A stretch of 64,000 nt of DNA from contig NZ_CP016756.1 of the NCBI RefSeq assembly GCF_001700965.1, forward strand, positions 992,001-1,056,000. Direction: 5' to 3'. The position numbers and the translations under genes are program-made. Positions 28,201 through 35,667 of the stretch are shown in pieces. The notes below the pieces were generated by a model. That model was not told the origin of the DNA. It saw nothing but the letters and a program-made list of their open reading frames with translations, and searched no databases. Source of the stretch: Stenotrophomonas nitritireducens. Its GTDB lineage: Bacteria > Pseudomonadota > Gammaproteobacteria > Xanthomonadales > Xanthomonadaceae. The first letter of the stretch is position 1. Each line of letters starts with the position of its first letter.

Positions 28201-29117
28201 TCGCGTGCGGCGGTGAAGTTGGCAATGGCTTCATGCGCCAGCACTTCCACCGTGCGACGGGTTTCCACCGAGCCCGGATCGTCTTCGCCGGCGACATTGG
28301 CGCCCAGATGGGCGACCTGGTCATCCAGCGATGCGTCCACGTACAACAGCGCACCGGCGATATCCAGCAACAGGTTGTCGTCGATCTGGCGGCTGCCGTT
28401 GGCAACCTCGCGCAGGGCGTCGCGCTGCTGCGCGACGATGCCACGGGCAACGCCCAGGCCCATCACGCCGAGCGTATCGGAAACGGCGCCCAGCTCGTTG
28501 ACCTGCACCTGCAGGTCGGCCGGATTGCCGTCCATGCGCATATGCAGATCGAGCGCATCCTTGATGCGCATCAGTTCTTCCTTCACCGCACTGCCAACCG
28601 TGTCGAGCAGTTCGCGGTTGCGCCCACTCAAGCTGCCACGTGCGTGCTCCAGCTCATCCGGGCTGGCGTCGCTGGCGTCGGGGTTGAAGTCGAACAGTAC
28701 GCTTTCGTTGATGCCCTCAGCGCCGCGTGCGGCACGGATGTCATTGAGCAGCGGCAGCAGCACGATCGGAATATCGCGGTGGCCGTTCTGCAGGCGTTCT
28801 AGGTAATCGGGCAGCAGCACGGTGCCACGCATCAGCGTGGCGCAGGCTTCGTCGCGGTCCGGGATGGCACCATCGCGTACCGCATTGGCCAGCAGCTCCA
28901 GCTCCTCGGCCACCATCGCCGGGGCGTACAGCTCGACCATGCGCAGCGTGCCCTGCACCTGGTGCAGGTAGCCGGCGCAGAAGCGCATGCGGCTGCTGTC
29001 ATTGGGTTCTTCGACGTAGGCCTCGACCTCGTTGCGCACCTGGCGCAGGGTCTCGTCCAGCTCGGGTTTCACCCAACCCAGAGCTGCGTGGCTCATCGCA
29101 TCGCGCAAGGTACTCAT
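22215..29117 (-). CDS. chpA: ChpA: giant CheA-type hybrid kinase of the type IV pilus pathway
   Basis: 2300 residues. Autophosphorylating kinase that relays to PilG and PilH. N-terminal Hpt-like modules include Y-L-H-Q-V-Q-G-T-L-R-M at His52 and one without His (L-G-E-V-S-G-A-L-R-M, about 325). Canonical Hpt histidines are His827 (H-T-L-K-G-S-G), His1002 (H-T-M-S-G-A-F) and His1562 (H-T-L-K-G-G-A-R). About 1100-1500 is an acidic Ala/Glu-rich linker. The CheA-type ATPase follows (H-M-L-R-N-S-V-A-H-G-L-E, G-D-D-G-A-G-L, G-R-G-V-G-M-D-V), then a CheW domain and a C-terminal receiver with Asp2226 in L-L-D-I-E-M-P-R-M-D-G. GGGGGAG precedes the ATG. P. aeruginosa ChpA has 2472 residues. The gap to pilJ is 108 bases and holds no pilK. 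Confidence 0.95.
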   Translation of the reverse strand: MSTLRDAMSHAALGWVKPELDETLRQVRNEVEAYVEEPNDSSRMRFCAGYLHQVQGTLRMVELYAPAMVAEELELLANAVRDGAIPDRDEACATLMRGTVLLPDYLERLQNGHRDIPIVLLPLLNDIRAARGAEGINESVLFDFNPDASDASPDELEHARGSLSGRNRELLDTVGSAVKEELMRIKDALDLHMRMDGNPADLQVQVNELGAVSDTLGVMGLGVARGIVAQQRDALREVANGSRQIDDNLLLDIAGALLYVDASLDDQVAHLGANVAGEDDPGSVETRRTVEVLAHEAIANFTAARESFVAFIETNWDHARLSEVPRLLGEVSGALRMLELPVPADYLQAVRQYIDVELIARQRIPSGRQLDTLADAMASLEYFLEALRDRRPGREEILDITRTSLETLRYWPIPAVQATMTGGLAPVAGAAAAVTHADSVASAEAALAEAPLVADSFTVTGAGIDEHVSAAADAVVTEPSSDSVAAVMPPPLPPLDRDDKPQPAAAEYPLVFGAAINAVATPVQPSQGQDAHDSLAAPAPAAETATTHFAFDPVTAEASLSDDSSFQLAPLVLEGQESSAGAESPTPASFAATFDPVAAEDLGVAGAGDIYRFDDSLLTLEGDEAASAQAPELAKRELADGDVFFSAELEAVSPAFDAGTQPVAQTTNSWELDAAPAASDAGIAGDALTLETTPADSLEVASIEPVSMLVEPVSKLDTETAAFMAQLDAAAEAFDPFALPASLQPELVTADVAEAAINGAAPAKAAAPVHQLEGGFIDGGDVIDQDIREVFIEEFDEELENLGNLLPAWRAAPANMERLRPVRRVFHTLKGSGRLVGARTLGEFSWKIESMLNRVLDGSRPASPAVLAAVTQAYEVLPELNAALRGAGSIHSDLLGIQDVADRVAAGEEAFYIVGASAVADAEPADDRSPVAEAAETAAPADAGPATADHDDASGTPASVDEVLREILEAEIGAHLDTVNTWLAGSKAQPQPVSEDLLRAVHTMSGAFAMTDVPVITQITSPAETFVKRSLAAAVTPSAAGVEALAQMAAAVHTTITALREASPRIPAFPGVAERLQTLVGTLPDAKWPPMVAEEELVTTDIDTPAPLAASSDMSADLVGVEDLSAYFDSSLLDETPGDSVSLENAAPAITEFEPEILLPTGLRAVADTENLAEPAEADSAAPVVADTVEAQTLSSAVEADPADEGEPAIAASDELGMHDDTAAAIESSPQAEVAVDGYDAVRASTWGVVSDAVAPAQAEEAIDAPRAAEPAELADDVAIAVVADSAVAAEADAAQLGHDQDDVQAVAVAAQPADEDSTPLLQDEPMQAEAVVEVEAQAEAEAEAEVPTEASESAAQGEDAAQPEMPAAEVEQPIALEEDLDQHVDVTDAHAEQVPAEVAPLEDAAVSEAEAEALVSELESADQVEAAETVAAGIEQDVPADDAGTEQAAVLEDTRQNHAADAAGTFENAEPASFVSAADSKATLAPLTAALPEQAAATVAAVAIHELDAGPLDFADLDRELVDIFVEEGKDLLDHCDGLINDMRAAPEDREALAGLQRDLHTLKGGARMAGINAIGDLGHGIESLLEAVAANRTEITRGDVQLLERGFDRLHQLLTRTGEHRAVLMPTDLIEAFEARTDGRAEAAQAPVEAASPADAVVAEVASESVQPQPLPHIEPLSAPLREEQAGAEEEGAPRGQEQVRVRADLLDSLVNHAGEVAIYRSRLEQQLGAFRGAMAELDRTNARLRDQLRRLDLETEAQIVARYRREHEQADQTFDPLELDRFSTLQQLSRALNESAADLGGLQGVLDDLSRNYDTLLQQQSRVSSELQDGLMRARMVPFDGLVPRLRRVVRQAAQETEKQVHLKLEGTHGELDRNVLDRMVAPLEHMLRNSVAHGLEQPAARTAAGKPEEGEIALRLRREGSEIVLEVGDDGAGLDREAIRRRAEQRGLLGAGEQIDDTQLDQMIFASGFSTSEQVSQLSGRGVGMDVVRNEVRQLGGSVDIHSVRGQGATFTLRLPQTLAVTQAVFVRIGETTYAVPVASVSGIGRISRQRFESGQGGYHYNGEDFSLYNLGTLVGQVAAKAEGQTEIPLLLVRSGDLRAAVAIDQVLGNREVVVKPVGLQIASVPGIYGATITGEGNVVVILDVAPLVRRHLTQPQQTVEVIEASSQRHVPLVMVVDDSLTMRKVTGRVLERHNLDVVAARDGVEALEQLEERIPDLMLLDIEMPRMDGYELATAMRADPRYKNIPIVMITSRSGDKHRQRAFEIGVQRYLGKPYQELDLMRNVYDLLGIARARD

Positions 29118-29225
29118 CGCACTCCCCCGTGCAGCATCAATTGCATGCCGTCCGGGCGGCCCTGCGTTGCGTTGTGACGAAACTTCATCTGCTGATTCCT
29201 TTGCATCCCCGCCCGATCAGTCCGT

Positions 29226-31262
29226 TCAGGCCGGCAACTTGAAGTCGGCCACCGAACGGCGCAGTTCTGCCGCCAACTGGTTCAACTGACCCAGCGAATC
29301 GGCGGTCTGCCCGGCGCCCTGCGAGGTCTGGCCGGTAATCTGCCGGATAACACCCATCGTCTGGGTGATGTCGGTAGCTGCCGAGGCCTGCTGGTTGGCG
29401 GCGATGGAGATGCTTTTGATCAAATTGTTAAGCGCGTTGGACACGCGTTCGATTTCGGTCAGTGCGGTACCGGCGTCTTCGGCCAGACGCGCGCCGGATA
29501 CCACTTCGGCGGTGGTCTGTTCCATCGAGGTAACCGCTTCGTTGGTATCGGCCTGAATGGCCTGCACCAGACCTTCGATTCGGCGCGTTGCGCCGGAGGT
29601 ACGTTCTGCCAGTCGCTGCACTTCGTCGGCCACCACGGCGAAACCGCGGCCAGCCTCACCGGCCGAGGCCGCCTGCACGGCTGCGTTCAAAGCCAGGATG
29701 TTGGTCTGCTCGGAAATGTCGTTGATCAGTTCCACGATCGAGCCGATCTCCTGCGAGGACTCACCCAGTCGCTTGATGCGCTTGGAGGTTTCCTGGATCT
29801 GGTCGCGGATCTGGTCCATGCCCTGGATGGTCTGGCGCACCACGCCGGCACCTTCGGTGGCGATCACCACCGAGCGCTGTGCCACTTCGGCCGACTCGGT
29901 CGAGTTGCGCGACACCTGCTCAATGGAGGTTGCGATTTCGCCTATACGGTCCGAGGCGCTGGTGATCTCGTCGGCCTGGTGGCCGGCGGCCTCGGCCAGC
30001 TGCATTGCCGTTGCCTGGGTTTCCTGTGCCGACACCGCCACCTTCGAGGAGATGTCGTTGATGGTGGTCACCAGGTGGCGCAGTTCGTCCACGGCGTAGT
30101 TGATAGCGTCGGCGATGGCGCCGGTCATGTCCTCGGTCACCGAGGCCTTTACCGTCAGGTCACCTTCACCGAGTGAGCTGATTTCGTCCAGCAGACGCAT
30201 AATCGCCTGCTGGTTGCGGCTGTTGAATTCCACCTGGGTCTGGTAACGCACGTCCTGCTCGCGCGAACGGGTACGCACCGTGCTCCAGACGAAGCCGATG
30301 ATAGACAGCACCGACAGGCCGCCGAAGATCACGCTCCACCAGAAGTTCGGGAAGATGCGGGTATCGCGGGCCGAGCCGAAGGCCGAGAACGCGTCGAACA
30401 GCTTGCGGCTGCGCTCCAGCATCTTGTCCGAGCCGGTGGCCAGTGCGGCCGCCGAGGACTGTGCAGCAAACAGGTTGCGCGAGCTGGCCAGAATGGCGTC
30501 GGCATCCTTCTTCATCTTGGCCCACTGGTTGGCCGACTGTTCCAGCGCAACCTGTGCATTGGCATTGCGTACGGCGGCAATGCCCATTTCTTCATTGCCG
30601 TTGCGCAGGCCTTCCAGCACCTGGGTGAACACCACCATGTCGCGCGCCAGCGCATCACCGGCGCCGCTTGCACCGGCACCACCGGCACGGATTTCGGTCA
30701 CGCGACGGGCCATGGTGCCTACCACCACCACCTGCTGCAGGCCGTTGTAGACCTGCGAGGACTGGGCGCCACCGGCGGTCATCGCCCGCACCACTTCGTT
30801 CAACTGTGCCTGCAGCTGCGGCACCGCGCCGACGAAGCTGTCGGCGTTACCGGCCAGGGCCAGCACCGCCGGCTCGGAGGCGACGATCTGCTCGGCGTTC
30901 TTGGACAGCGGCTTCCAGGTATCAACCAGTGCGCTCAGCGGACCGGACACACCGGTCTCGTTGCCGTAACGGCCCTGCAACTCGCTGACGGTACTTTCCA
31001 CCTTGCTGCGCGTGTCCTTGAACGCGGCGTAGCTTTCGCGGCTACCGGCCACGGCTTCACGGCCCTGGTTGGCCAGCTGCTGTGACAGCACCTGCAGGTC
31101 GGCGGCGCCGGTACTGGCACCGGCCAGGCGGCTGCCCTGCCAGGTGGCCACGCCGGTGTTGGCACCGAACACGACCATCGAGAGCACCAACAAGCCCAAC
31201 CAGAAGTTGGTGCTTACGTTGCCAAGCTTGCCTGCCTTGGCGGCTTCAGGAGCAGTACTCAT
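29226..31262 (-). CDS. pilJ: PilJ methyl-accepting chemotaxis-like receptor
   Basis: 678 residues, inner membrane. Membrane segments at about 23-44 and 308-330 flank a periplasmic helical sensor. HAMP and the signalling domain follow, with the conserved hairpin [22 protein letters not shown]. The sequence [10 protein letters not shown] differs from the usual N-A-A-I-E-A-A-R-A-G, as in PilJ proteins. It feeds ChpA through PilI. It lies 41 bases after pilI. Without PilK and active ChpB, methylation by dedicated enzymes is unlikely. Confidence 0.95.
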   Translation of the reverse strand: MSTAPEAAKAGKLGNVSTNFWLGLLVLSMVVFGANTGVATWQGSRLAGASTGAADLQVLSQQLANQGREAVAGSRESYAAFKDTRSKVESTVSELQGRYGNETGVSGPLSALVDTWKPLSKNAEQIVASEPAVLALAGNADSFVGAVPQLQAQLNEVVRAMTAGGAQSSQVYNGLQQVVVVGTMARRVTEIRAGGAGASGAGDALARDMVVFTQVLEGLRNGNEEMGIAAVRNANAQVALEQSANQWAKMKKDADAILASSRNLFAAQSSAAALATGSDKMLERSRKLFDAFSAFGSARDTRIFPNFWWSVIFGGLSVLSIIGFVWSTVRTRSREQDVRYQTQVEFNSRNQQAIMRLLDEISSLGEGDLTVKASVTEDMTGAIADAINYAVDELRHLVTTINDISSKVAVSAQETQATAMQLAEAAGHQADEITSASDRIGEIATSIEQVSRNSTESAEVAQRSVVIATEGAGVVRQTIQGMDQIRDQIQETSKRIKRLGESSQEIGSIVELINDISEQTNILALNAAVQAASAGEAGRGFAVVADEVQRLAERTSGATRRIEGLVQAIQADTNEAVTSMEQTTAEVVSGARLAEDAGTALTEIERVSNALNNLIKSISIAANQQASAATDITQTMGVIRQITGQTSQGAGQTADSLGQLNQLAAELRRSVADFKLPA

Positions 31263-31303
31263 CGTTCGACCTCGGTCTCAATACGAAGAGGCAAGCGCGC
31301 CGA

Positions 31304-31834
31304 TCAGGCGGCCGCTTGCCGGAATTCAGGAGTGCGGGAAAGCAGCGACAGCGAGAACACGCCCCAGTCACGGCCTTCATCATGGAAGGCGCGTTCGACG
31401 AAGTGCGCATAGCGCCCCTGCGCGATGTCGCCGGCAGGCACCTGCATCGGTGCCTCGAAGCTGCGCTGGCCGTACAGCTCGTCGATCACCAGCGCAACGT
31501 CGCCGCCGCTCTGGCGCATGATCAACACGCGCTGGCCTTCCTGCGGTGCGGTGCGCTCGCCTTCCAGGAAGTTCTTCAGGTCCACCACCGGGAACAGGTT
31601 GCCGCGCAGGTTGCCCACGCCCAGCAACCACGGCTGTGCGCCGGGTACCGGGGTAACCGGCGGCATGGGCACGATTTCCACCACTTCGCGGAAATCCGAG
31701 ACCAGATGCCGGCTGCCAACGCGGTAACCCACGCCACGCCAGACATCCTGCGAAAAGCTCCGCTCAGGCAGCTGTACCGCGTGCGCCAGACTGCGGCGTT
31801 CGTAGGCTTCAAGGATGTCGAATGGAGAACGCAT
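31304..31834 (-). CDS. pilI: PilI, CheW-like adaptor
   Basis: 176 residues, one CheW domain (G-V-G-Y-R-V-G, P-W-L-L-G-V-G-N-L-R-G-N-L-F-P-V-V-D-L, V-A-L-V-I-D-E-L-Y-G-Q-R). Links PilJ to ChpA. The ATG at 31834 shares a base with the pilH stop (TGATG), so translation is coupled; a TTG one codon upstream is less likely. Confidence 0.93.
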   Translation of the reverse strand: MRSPFDILEAYERRSLAHAVQLPERSFSQDVWRGVGYRVGSRHLVSDFREVVEIVPMPPVTPVPGAQPWLLGVGNLRGNLFPVVDLKNFLEGERTAPQEGQRVLIMRQSGGDVALVIDELYGQRSFEAPMQVPAGDIAQGRYAHFVERAFHDEGRDWGVFSLSLLSRTPEFRQAAA

Positions 31835-32196
31835 CAACCCACCAGTTTGTTGATCCGCGCGATCAGATCATCCTCGCGCGGCGGCTTGACGATGTAGTCG
31901 CTGGCACCTTGCCGCATGCCCCAGGCCTTGTCGGTTTCCATGCCCTTGGTGCTGACGATCAACACCGGGATGTCACGCGTAGCCTCGTCACGCGACAGCG
32001 CGCGGGTTGCCTGGAAACCACTCATCCCCGGCAACACCACGTCCATCAGCACCAGCTGCGGGCCTTGCTCACGGGCAATCTGCAGGCCGTCCTCGGCATT
32101 GTCTGCCGACAGCACCTCGTGCCCAGCCTTGAGCAACCACTGTGTAAACACCGCCCTGTCGGTCGGTGAGTCCTCGATCAAAAGAATTCGAGCCAT
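31834..32196 (-). CDS. pilH: PilH, CheY-like response regulator
   Basis: 120-residue stand-alone receiver. Acid pocket in I-E-D-S, phospho-acceptor Asp in L-V-L-M-D-V-V-L-P-G, and the K of Y-I-V-K-P-P. In P. aeruginosa PilH opposes PilG in pilus extension/retraction. ATG 32196 (M-A-R-I-L-L-I-E-D) is used. It is 19 bases after pilG and overlaps pilI by one base. Confidence 0.95.
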   Translation of the reverse strand: MARILLIEDSPTDRAVFTQWLLKAGHEVLSADNAEDGLQIAREQGPQLVLMDVVLPGMSGFQATRALSRDEATRDIPVLIVSTKGMETDKAWGMRQGASDYIVKPPREDDLIARINKLVG

Positions 32197-32215
32197 TTTT
32201 GCCTTTCCCCCCTGG

Positions 32216-32617
32216 TCAGGCGTTGACGTATGTGCGGATGGCACCTAGCAGTTCGTCGCGGGTAAATGGCTTGGTGAGGTATTGCTCGGAACCGACGATG
32301 CGGCCCCGGGCCTTATCGAACAGGCCATCCTTGGATGACAGCATGATCACCGGCGTCGACTTGAAGAGCTGGTTGCCCTTGATCAACGCACAGGTCTGAT
32401 AGCCATCCAGACGCGGCATCATGATGTCGACGAAGATGATCTGCGGTTGCTGGTCGGCAATCTTGGCCAATGCCTCGAAACCGTCAGTGGCGGTAACCAC
32501 TTCGCAACCTTCACGCTTGAGCAGTGTTTCAGCCGTACGCCGGATGGTCTTCGAGTCATCGATGACCATCACCTTCAGCCCTGCGAGTTCCCCACCCGCA
32601 GCCATGTTTTCAACCAT
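32216..32617 (-). CDS. pilG: PilG, CheY-like response regulator
   Basis: 133-residue receiver. V-I-D-D-S at the start, phospho-acceptor Asp in I-I-F-V-D-I-M-M-P-R-L-D-G, and Lys in Y-L-T-K-P-F. Promotes pilus extension in P. aeruginosa. ATG 32617 (M-V-E-N-M-A-A-G) has GGGGAA 6 bases upstream; the frame is open farther up but that part overlaps the promoter. First gene of the pilGHIJ-chpABC run. Confidence 0.95.
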   Translation of the reverse strand: MVENMAAGGELAGLKVMVIDDSKTIRRTAETLLKREGCEVVTATDGFEALAKIADQQPQIIFVDIMMPRLDGYQTCALIKGNQLFKSTPVIMLSSKDGLFDKARGRIVGSEQYLTKPFTRDELLGAIRTYVNA

Positions 32618-32674
32618 TTGTTGTTCCCCGAACGCGCGACCGGCACCGAACGCGATGCTGCCGCGAAAGCGCAT

Positions 32675-32704
32675 CTATATCCCAGCCCAGCCGCAAACTG
32701 TCAA
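32675..32704 (-). promoter_or_regulatory. Putative promoter of the pilG operon
   Basis: On the minus strand a perfect TTGACA (32704-32699) is followed after 17 bases by GATATA (32681-32676). This predicts a start about 50 bases before the pilG ATG. A second TTGACA lies at 32735-32730 inside a TTGAC-N5-GTCAA palindrome. The -10 match is only moderate. Confidence 0.4.
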
Positions 32705-32858
32705 GCGATGCCTGCAGGACTTGACTGATTGTCAAGATAATGTGACCTGGTTCGCAATAAAAGCGCAACGCCATTCAGCCTCAGCGTTCCGCTTTCCGCG
32801 CTGTGCGACCCCGCCGCGAACCGCTAACATCCTCCTCCAGATCTGCCGGATTCAAGAC

Positions 32859-33806
32859 ATGCCTTTAGACGTCATCGTGGTGATGGACCCCATCGCCAAC
32901 ATCAAGATCGCCAAGGACACCACCTTTGCCATGCTGCTGGAAGCCCAGCGCCGTGGCCACCGGCTGCACTATGTACGCCCCGGCGGCTTGTCGCTGCACG
33001 GTGGCCAGGCCCAGGCCGACGTCGCCCCGCTGCAGGTGCGCGACGACAAGGCCGGCTGGTTCAGCCTGGGCGAGTTCGCCCCGCTGGCATTCGGCCCGGG
33101 CCAGATCGTGCTGATGCGCAAGGACCCGCCGTTCGACGGCGAGTACCTGTACGACACCCACATCCTGGGCATCGCCCAGCAGGCCGGCGCCTGCGTGGTC
33201 AACGACCCACAGGGGCTGCGCGATTTCAACGAGAAGCTGGCCGCGCTGCTGTTCCCGCAGTGCTGCCCGCCAACCCTGGTCAGCCGCGACGCGCGCGAGC
33301 TCAAGGCCTTCGTGCTGGAACATGGGCAGGCGGTACTGAAGCCGCTGGACGGCATGGGCGGGCGCTCGATCTTCCGCAGCGGCACCGGCGACCCCAACCT
33401 CAATGTGATCCTGGAAACGCTGACCGACGGCGGCCAGCACCTGGCGCTGGCACAGCGCTTCATTCCCGACATCACGGCGGGCGACAAACGCATCCTGCTG
33501 ATCGACGGCGTGCCGGTGGACTATTGCCTGGCGCGGATCCCGCAGGGTGATGAGTTCCGCGGCAACCTGGCCGCCGGCGGCCGCGGCGAAGGCCGCCCGC
33601 TGAGCGAACGTGACCGCTGGATCGCCGCCCAGGTGGGCCCGGAAATGAAGCGCCGCGGCATGCGCTTCGTCGGCCTGGACGTGATTGGCGACTACCTGAC
33701 CGAGGTCAACGTCACCAGCCCCACCTGCGTGCGCGAACTCGATGCCCAGTTCGGCCTGAACATCGCCGGCCAGCTGTTCGATGCCATCGAGGCTGGCCTG
33801 GCCTGA
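32859..33806 (+). CDS. gshB: Glutathione synthetase
   Basis: 315 residues, as in E. coli (316). ATP-grasp enzyme joining gamma-glutamylcysteine and glycine. Typical blocks are V-M-D-P-I-A-N-I-K-I-A-K-D-T-T-F-A-M-L, R-K-D-P-P-F-D, V-L-K-P-L-D-G-M-G-G-R-S-I-F-R and T-E-V-N-V-T-S-P-T-C-V-R-E-L. Start ATG 32859 begins M-P-L-D-V-I-V-V-M-D-P. It is divergent from pilG and its stop overlaps the TonB-like start (TGATG), so the two are coupled. Confidence 0.96.
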   Translation: MPLDVIVVMDPIANIKIAKDTTFAMLLEAQRRGHRLHYVRPGGLSLHGGQAQADVAPLQVRDDKAGWFSLGEFAPLAFGPGQIVLMRKDPPFDGEYLYDTHILGIAQQAGACVVNDPQGLRDFNEKLAALLFPQCCPPTLVSRDARELKAFVLEHGQAVLKPLDGMGGRSIFRSGTGDPNLNVILETLTDGGQHLALAQRFIPDITAGDKRILLIDGVPVDYCLARIPQGDEFRGNLAAGGRGEGRPLSERDRWIAAQVGPEMKRRGMRFVGLDVIGDYLTEVNVTSPTCVRELDAQFGLNIAGQLFDAIEAGLA

Positions 33807-34696
33807 TGTATTCGCAGCCTGAGCTCCTGCCCGCCGCCCCGCGGGTCAGCGAACAGCAACGCCTGACCGCCACCCTGGTGCTGTCCACGCTGGTGCATGG
33901 GCTGCTGATCCTCGGGGTGGGCTTCGCGGTGAGCGACAACGCCCCGCTGGTGCCCACCCTGGACGTGATCTTCAGCCAGACCAGCACACCACTTACGCCC
34001 AAGCAGGCCGATTTCCTGGCCCAGGCCAACCAGCAGGGCGGCGGCGACCACGACAAGGCACAGCGCCCGCGCGATGCGCAGGCCGGCATCGTGCCGCAGG
34101 TTCAGAACGGGCTGGCACCGGTGCCGCTGCAGGCGCAGAGCGCGGCAGCACCGCCACCACCGCAGGCACGCATCATCACCAGCAGCCAGGGCAAGGACGC
34201 GGTGGCAACCGCGCAGACCCAGCCTTTGCCTGACCGTCCCGACGCCAACGCACCGATGAGCGCGCGCGAGCAGCGGGATGCAGCGATGGCGCGGCTGGCG
34301 GCCGAGGTACATCTGCGCTCGGAGCAATACGCCAAGCGCCCCAACCGCAAATTCGTCTCAGCCAGCACCCGCGAATATGCGTATGCCAACTACCTTCGCG
34401 CCTGGGTTGACCGCGCCGAACGCGTTGGCAACCTCAACTACCCCGATGAAGCACGCCAGCGCCGGCTCGGCGGCCAAGTGGTGATCACCGTCGGTGTGCG
34501 CCGCGACGGCAGCGTGGAAAGCAGCCGCATCCTGCGCAGCAGCGGCGTGCCGCTGCTGGACGCCACCGCGCTGCGCGTGATCGAACAGGCCCAGCCGTTC
34601 CCGGCCCTGCCCAAGACCAGCGACGAAATCGACATCCTGCAGGTCACCCGCACCTGGGTATTCCTGCCCGGCGGCCAGCTGCACGACGATCGTTGA
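33806..34696 (+). CDS. TonB-family energy transducer (TonB3-like)
   Basis: 296 residues. A cytoplasmic N-terminus, one membrane anchor (about 22-42), a Pro/Gln/Ala-rich periplasmic spacer (about 65-150) and a TonB C-terminal domain (N-Y-P-D-E-A-R-Q-R-R-L-G-G-Q-V-V-I-T-V, L-L-D-A-T-A-L-R-V-I). In P. aeruginosa the gene order tonB3-gshB-pilG is the same, and TonB3 is needed for twitching motility. Position and domain favour a TonB3 role over siderophore uptake; no exbB/exbD is nearby. Coupled to gshB by TGATG. Confidence 0.85.
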   Translation: MYSQPELLPAAPRVSEQQRLTATLVLSTLVHGLLILGVGFAVSDNAPLVPTLDVIFSQTSTPLTPKQADFLAQANQQGGGDHDKAQRPRDAQAGIVPQVQNGLAPVPLQAQSAAAPPPPQARIITSSQGKDAVATAQTQPLPDRPDANAPMSAREQRDAAMARLAAEVHLRSEQYAKRPNRKFVSASTREYAYANYLRAWVDRAERVGNLNYPDEARQRRLGGQVVITVGVRRDGSVESSRILRSSGVPLLDATALRVIEQAQPFPALPKTSDEIDILQVTRTWVFLPGGQLHDDR

Positions 34697-34708
34697 GCGC
34701 CGTGTTTT

Positions 34709-34805
34709 GTAGGAGCGGTGTAAACCGCGAAGCTGGCGCTGTCTAAGCCACCGGTTTGATCGCAATCTGGAAATGTACGGGCATCGCGGCTGACGCCGCT
34801 CCTAC
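34709..34805. repeat. GTAGGAGCGG inverted-repeat module, unit 1
   Basis: Forward arm GTAGGAGCGGTGTAAACCGC and inverse arm ending GCCGCTCCTAC bracket about 45 bases, between the convergent TonB-like and tsaB genes. The arms are not exact complements of each other. Confidence 0.8.
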
Positions 34806-34831
34806 AAGCGCGGGGTTGCTGCTGTGTTGTT

Positions 34832-34927
34832 GTAGGAGCGGTGTAAACCGCGAAGCTGGCATTGCTTGAGCAAACACCCTGATCGCAATCTGCGAATGTA
34901 CGAGCTTCGCGGTTTACACCGCTCCCA
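34832..34927. repeat. GTAGGAGCGG inverted-repeat module, unit 2
   Basis: Repeats unit 1 at an offset of 123 bases, with the inverse arm reading GCGGTTTACACCGCTCCCAC. No gene is seen in 34697-34951. The paired arms could fold and act as a bidirectional terminator. Confidence 0.8.
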
Positions 34928-34951
34928 CAAGCAACGAACCTTATCGCTGCT

Positions 34952-35659
34952 TCAGCGCTTGGAATCGCGCAGCGCCTGTTGCTCGACCAGGGTCAGCGCG
35001 ACGTTGTCGCGCAGGTAGGCTGGCTGCACCAGCTCCGGGGCGATCGCTTCGCCACGCAGCATCGCCGGCACGGCGATCTTCAGCACGTCGGCGGCGCGCG
35101 GCAATGCCTGTGCATCCACGCTTACCAGGCGCGACTGCAGGCGCGTGCTCAACACACCCTCGCCCGCCGCAAAGCCGGTACCAACGCCGGCCCAGACGCT
35201 GTCATCGGCCGGCAGCTGCACCGCGTCGGGTGCGACCAGCAACTCGCGCTCCTGCAACTGCAACTCGCCGCTGGCATCGCGCAGGTAGCGTGCTGCGTAC
35301 AGCTCCCCCATCCGCGCATCGATACAGGCCAGCACCCGCGCTGCATCTGCCGGCGCGCGCAGCGCCAGCGTCTGCAGTGTGGATACCGGCAGCAGGGGCC
35401 GGTCCAGCGCCAGGGCAATGCCCTGCGCGATGGCGATGGCCAGGCGCACGCCGGTGAAGGCGCCGGGCCCACGGCTGAGCGCGATGGCATCCAGCTGGCT
35501 GCGGGCAATGCCTGCTTCGGCCAGCAACTGCTCGGCCCAGGGCAGGCTCAACTCGGCGTGCCGACGCGGCGCGACCTCAAACCGCTCCAATACCTGCCCA
35601 TCCACATACAGGGCGACGGAACAGGCTTCGGTGGCGGTTTCAAAGGCAAGCAGCTTCAT
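34952..35659 (-). CDS. tsaB: tRNA threonylcarbamoyladenosine biosynthesis protein TsaB
   Basis: 235 residues, ASKHA fold. Partner of TsaD/TsaE in making t6A37 in tRNAs that read ANN codons. M-K-L-L-A-F-E-T-A-T-E-A-C-S-V-A-L at the start and S-R-G-P-G-A-F-T-G-V-R-L-A are the family marks. ATG 35659 is chosen; four more in-frame codons lie upstream. It starts 8 bases after the stop of the helicase gene. Confidence 0.93.
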   Translation of the reverse strand: MKLLAFETATEACSVALYVDGQVLERFEVAPRRHAELSLPWAEQLLAEAGIARSQLDAIALSRGPGAFTGVRLAIAIAQGIALALDRPLLPVSTLQTLALRAPADAARVLACIDARMGELYAARYLRDASGELQLQERELLVAPDAVQLPADDSVWAGVGTGFAAGEGVLSTRLQSRLVSVDAQALPRAADVLKIAVPAMLRGEAIAPELVQPAYLRDNVALTLVEQQALRDSKR

Positions 35660-35667
35660 GGCGACAA

